Positions 62,472 to 64,000 of a stretch of 64,000 nt of DNA are shown here, in pieces. The notes below the pieces were generated by a model that saw only the letters and a program-made list of their open reading frames with translations, was not told the DNA's origin and made no database searches. Both the position numbers and the translations under genes were made by a program. The first letter of the stretch is position 1, and each line of letters opens with the position of its first letter. Origin of the DNA: Kitasatospora fiedleri (lineage in GTDB: Bacteria > Actinomycetota > Actinomycetes > Streptomycetales > Streptomycetaceae); the NCBI RefSeq assembly GCF_948472415.1, contig NZ_OX419519.1:5919001-5983000 (forward strand), in the 5' to 3' direction.

Positions 62472-62639
62472 ACTCCGCTCCTCCGCAACGGCCGTCTGCC
62501 GCAGCTCGGCTCCCCAATCAAGATCCCCTCTCAGAGGACAGGGGCCGTTTCCGCACAGGTGCGAGTGCCGCGCGGCGCGCGGTGTCCATCGCGCGCGACA
62601 CGGTCTACTGGGTCTGTTCGTAGGCGCGCGGCGCGCGCG
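62472..62639. other. Short gap between membrane protein and IS remnant
   Basis: No gene. GAGGACAGGGGCCGTTTCCG at about 62534-62553 could be near the element end. Alternating CG-rich tracts (GCGCGCG) at 62570-62640 have no clear function. Confidence 0.3.
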
Positions 62640-64000
62640 TCAGGTGGCGAGCTCCAGCCGTCGCAGATGCGAGGCGCGCGTCTTCGCGCGGGGGATCCAG
62701 GCCAGCCAGGCGTCGATGCGCGTGAGGTTGATGGCGGCGGCGGTCAGCTGGTGTTGCAGGTGCGTCTTGGCGAGGCCGTGGTGATGCGCGCGGCGCATGT
62801 CCCGGCCGTGGACGGCCTGGGCGATGGTCCCTTCGATGCCGGTACGCGCGTGGTAGCGCTGGTGCCATTCGTCGGTCCGCTGGTCGATTCGGGCCTTGCG
62901 CAGGGCCTCGAACTCGCCGCGGTGGTGGAAGGTCATGCGTCGTCCGATTCAGCCGGTGCCGCGGGTGCACTGGGCGCGCGACGGGCAGGGCTCGCAATCG
63001 GTCACGGAGAACCAGACCCGGACCGTCGGGACGCCGGTGGACGTCGGAGACGACTCGTTCCAGCTCCGGCAGGTCTTCCCCGCGGAGCAGGTGACCTGCT
63101 TGTTGTCCCAGTCGATGGCGAAGTCTTCCTGGCGAAGCCCGCGCCGTCCTTGCCCTGCCAGGTCGCAGTCTTCTGCACCGGCCCGACCAGGTCGACCTCG
63201 TGGTCGTGCTTGGTCGCGAACAGGTTCTGGGCCCGGCGCAGCCGGAGTCGACGAAGTGCTCGCCGGGCAGCAACTCCTTGGCGGCCAGGTACTGGTGGAC
63301 CTCCGCGGTGGCGTGAACGTCGGGAACGGTGGCGTTGGTGGTCAGCACGTGGGTGATCAGGTTGGGCCGGTCCGGATCGCAGGTCTCGGTCAGGTGCACT
63401 TTCCAGCCCTGCCACTCCGTCTCCCGCTTGGATGCGCCGCGGACCTCGACGTCGTACGGGGTGGCCAGCCGCTTCGCGGCCGGGGGCGGGTTGTCCGGCT
63501 TGCGCCAGCGCACCTGGCCCTCCTCGACCTGGAACTCCTGGACCCAGACCCGGCGCAGTACCTCGACACCGGGCACGAGCCGCAGCCACGGTTCGGCGTC
63601 GACAGCGAAAACGGCTTCGAGCAGACGCATGCCGTCCTGGCTGGTCTGGTGCCCGAGGGCGATGCGGTCCTTGGCCGTCCGGGGCAGCCAGTATTCCTCG
63701 ATGCGGCGCCGATAGCGCTCGAAGACCTGGTCGTCCGTGTGCTCCGCGAGCCAGTTGGGCGCGGCCGCGGCCAAGGCGTTCAGGGCCGCGCGCAGGGTCT
63801 CGCCGGCCAGTCTCCAGCCGGTTCAGGTCTCGCGCGGCCGACAGGATGTGCGTGGATCGGTGCGCTGGTGGCCGCGGGCGCGCAACAGGCCGGCCTTGGC
63901 CGCGGCCTCGATCGCGGTGTCCAGGATCTGGCTCTCCGCGCCGCCGGCGATCAGCCGGTCGCGGAACTCGCTGAGGACCGAGTGGTCGAAGCCGGGGTCG
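62640..64000 (-). mobile_element. IS1182-like transposase, multiply frameshifted and cut by the window end
   Basis: Reading leftward from the window edge, several frames together spell an IS1182-type transposase: GFDHSVLSEFRDRLIAGGA, RARGHQRTD, then a frame from about 63774 (NWLAEHTDDQVFERYRRRIE, WQGWKVHLTETCDP, HFVDSG), then DLVGPVQKTATWQGKDGAGF in another, and finally FHHRGEFEALRKARIDQRT and GIEGTIAQAVHGRDMRRAHH ending at a TGA at 62640. At least one insertion (an extra A near 63815) and several deletions break it. The start is beyond 64000. No terminal inverted repeat or target duplication could be identified at the left end. Confidence 0.78.

Overview
The window is chromosomal DNA from a high-GC actinomycete of the Streptomyces/Kitasatospora type. 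The signs are very GC-rich coding DNA with G/C third positions, many GTG starts, 4-base ATGA/GTGA gene overlaps, oligopeptide and carbohydrate ABC systems, and regulators of the PucR, RpiR, ROK and XRE-cupin families. There are no RNA genes, CRISPR arrays or phage genes that I can see.

Layout. 1-5.4 kb: a gene tail, an FAD oxidoreductase fused to a NanE-type ManNAc-6-P epimerase, and a GH38 alpha-mannosidase. 5.4-8.7 kb: a secreted GH13 alpha-amylase (reverse strand) with an operator-rich promoter, divergent from a PucR regulator. 8.7-15.1 kb: a reverse-strand peptidase operon (S9, LD-carboxypeptidase S66, D-aminopeptidase DppA, M20) downstream of an RpiR/SIS regulator. 15.3-25.3 kb: an XRE-cupin regulator, a complete oligopeptide ABC importer (reverse), divergent murQ, a second RpiR regulator and an S12 serine hydrolase. 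25.5-29.5 kb: a double-GNAT protein, a LysA-like PLP decarboxylase and NagZ, translationally coupled. 29.8-36.7 kb: secreted wall enzymes (GH25 lysozyme, PG-binding/M23-like peptidase, S13 DacB), a BadF-type amino-sugar kinase and a GH-like 10 protein. 37.3-46.7 kb: a second full oligopeptide ABC importer, a secreted SLT-like plus amidase protein and a C39-like protease. 46.7-54.5 kb: a BenE transporter, then a ROK regulator, sugar ABC importer (no own ATPase) and GH20 hexosaminidase. 54.7-61.3 kb: a ricin-lectin secreted protein, GNAT, ABC exporter and small secreted protein. 61.3-64 kb: decayed DNA with an AMP-ligase remnant, a small membrane protein under a perfect palindrome, and a broken IS1182-like transposase cut by the window end.

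Functionally most of the window fits one programme: open bacterial cell wall (and chitin or N-glycan amino sugars) outside, import muropeptides and sugars through three ABC importers, trim peptides with L,D-, D- and general peptidases, release sugars with NagZ and GH20, phosphorylate them, and feed MurQ and NanE so that MurNAc, GlcNAc and ManNAc converge on GlcNAc-6-phosphate. No PTS MurP gene is present; uptake would be by ABC systems. This is inference from gene content.

Caution on quality: eleven otherwise well-preserved genes carry fifteen apparent one-base deletions, all of the same sign and mostly locatable to short C or G runs. They cluster at 28.9-36 kb and 55-59 kb. They look more like residual sequencing errors than real decay, so the genes marked pseudogene before 61 kb may be intact in the organism.
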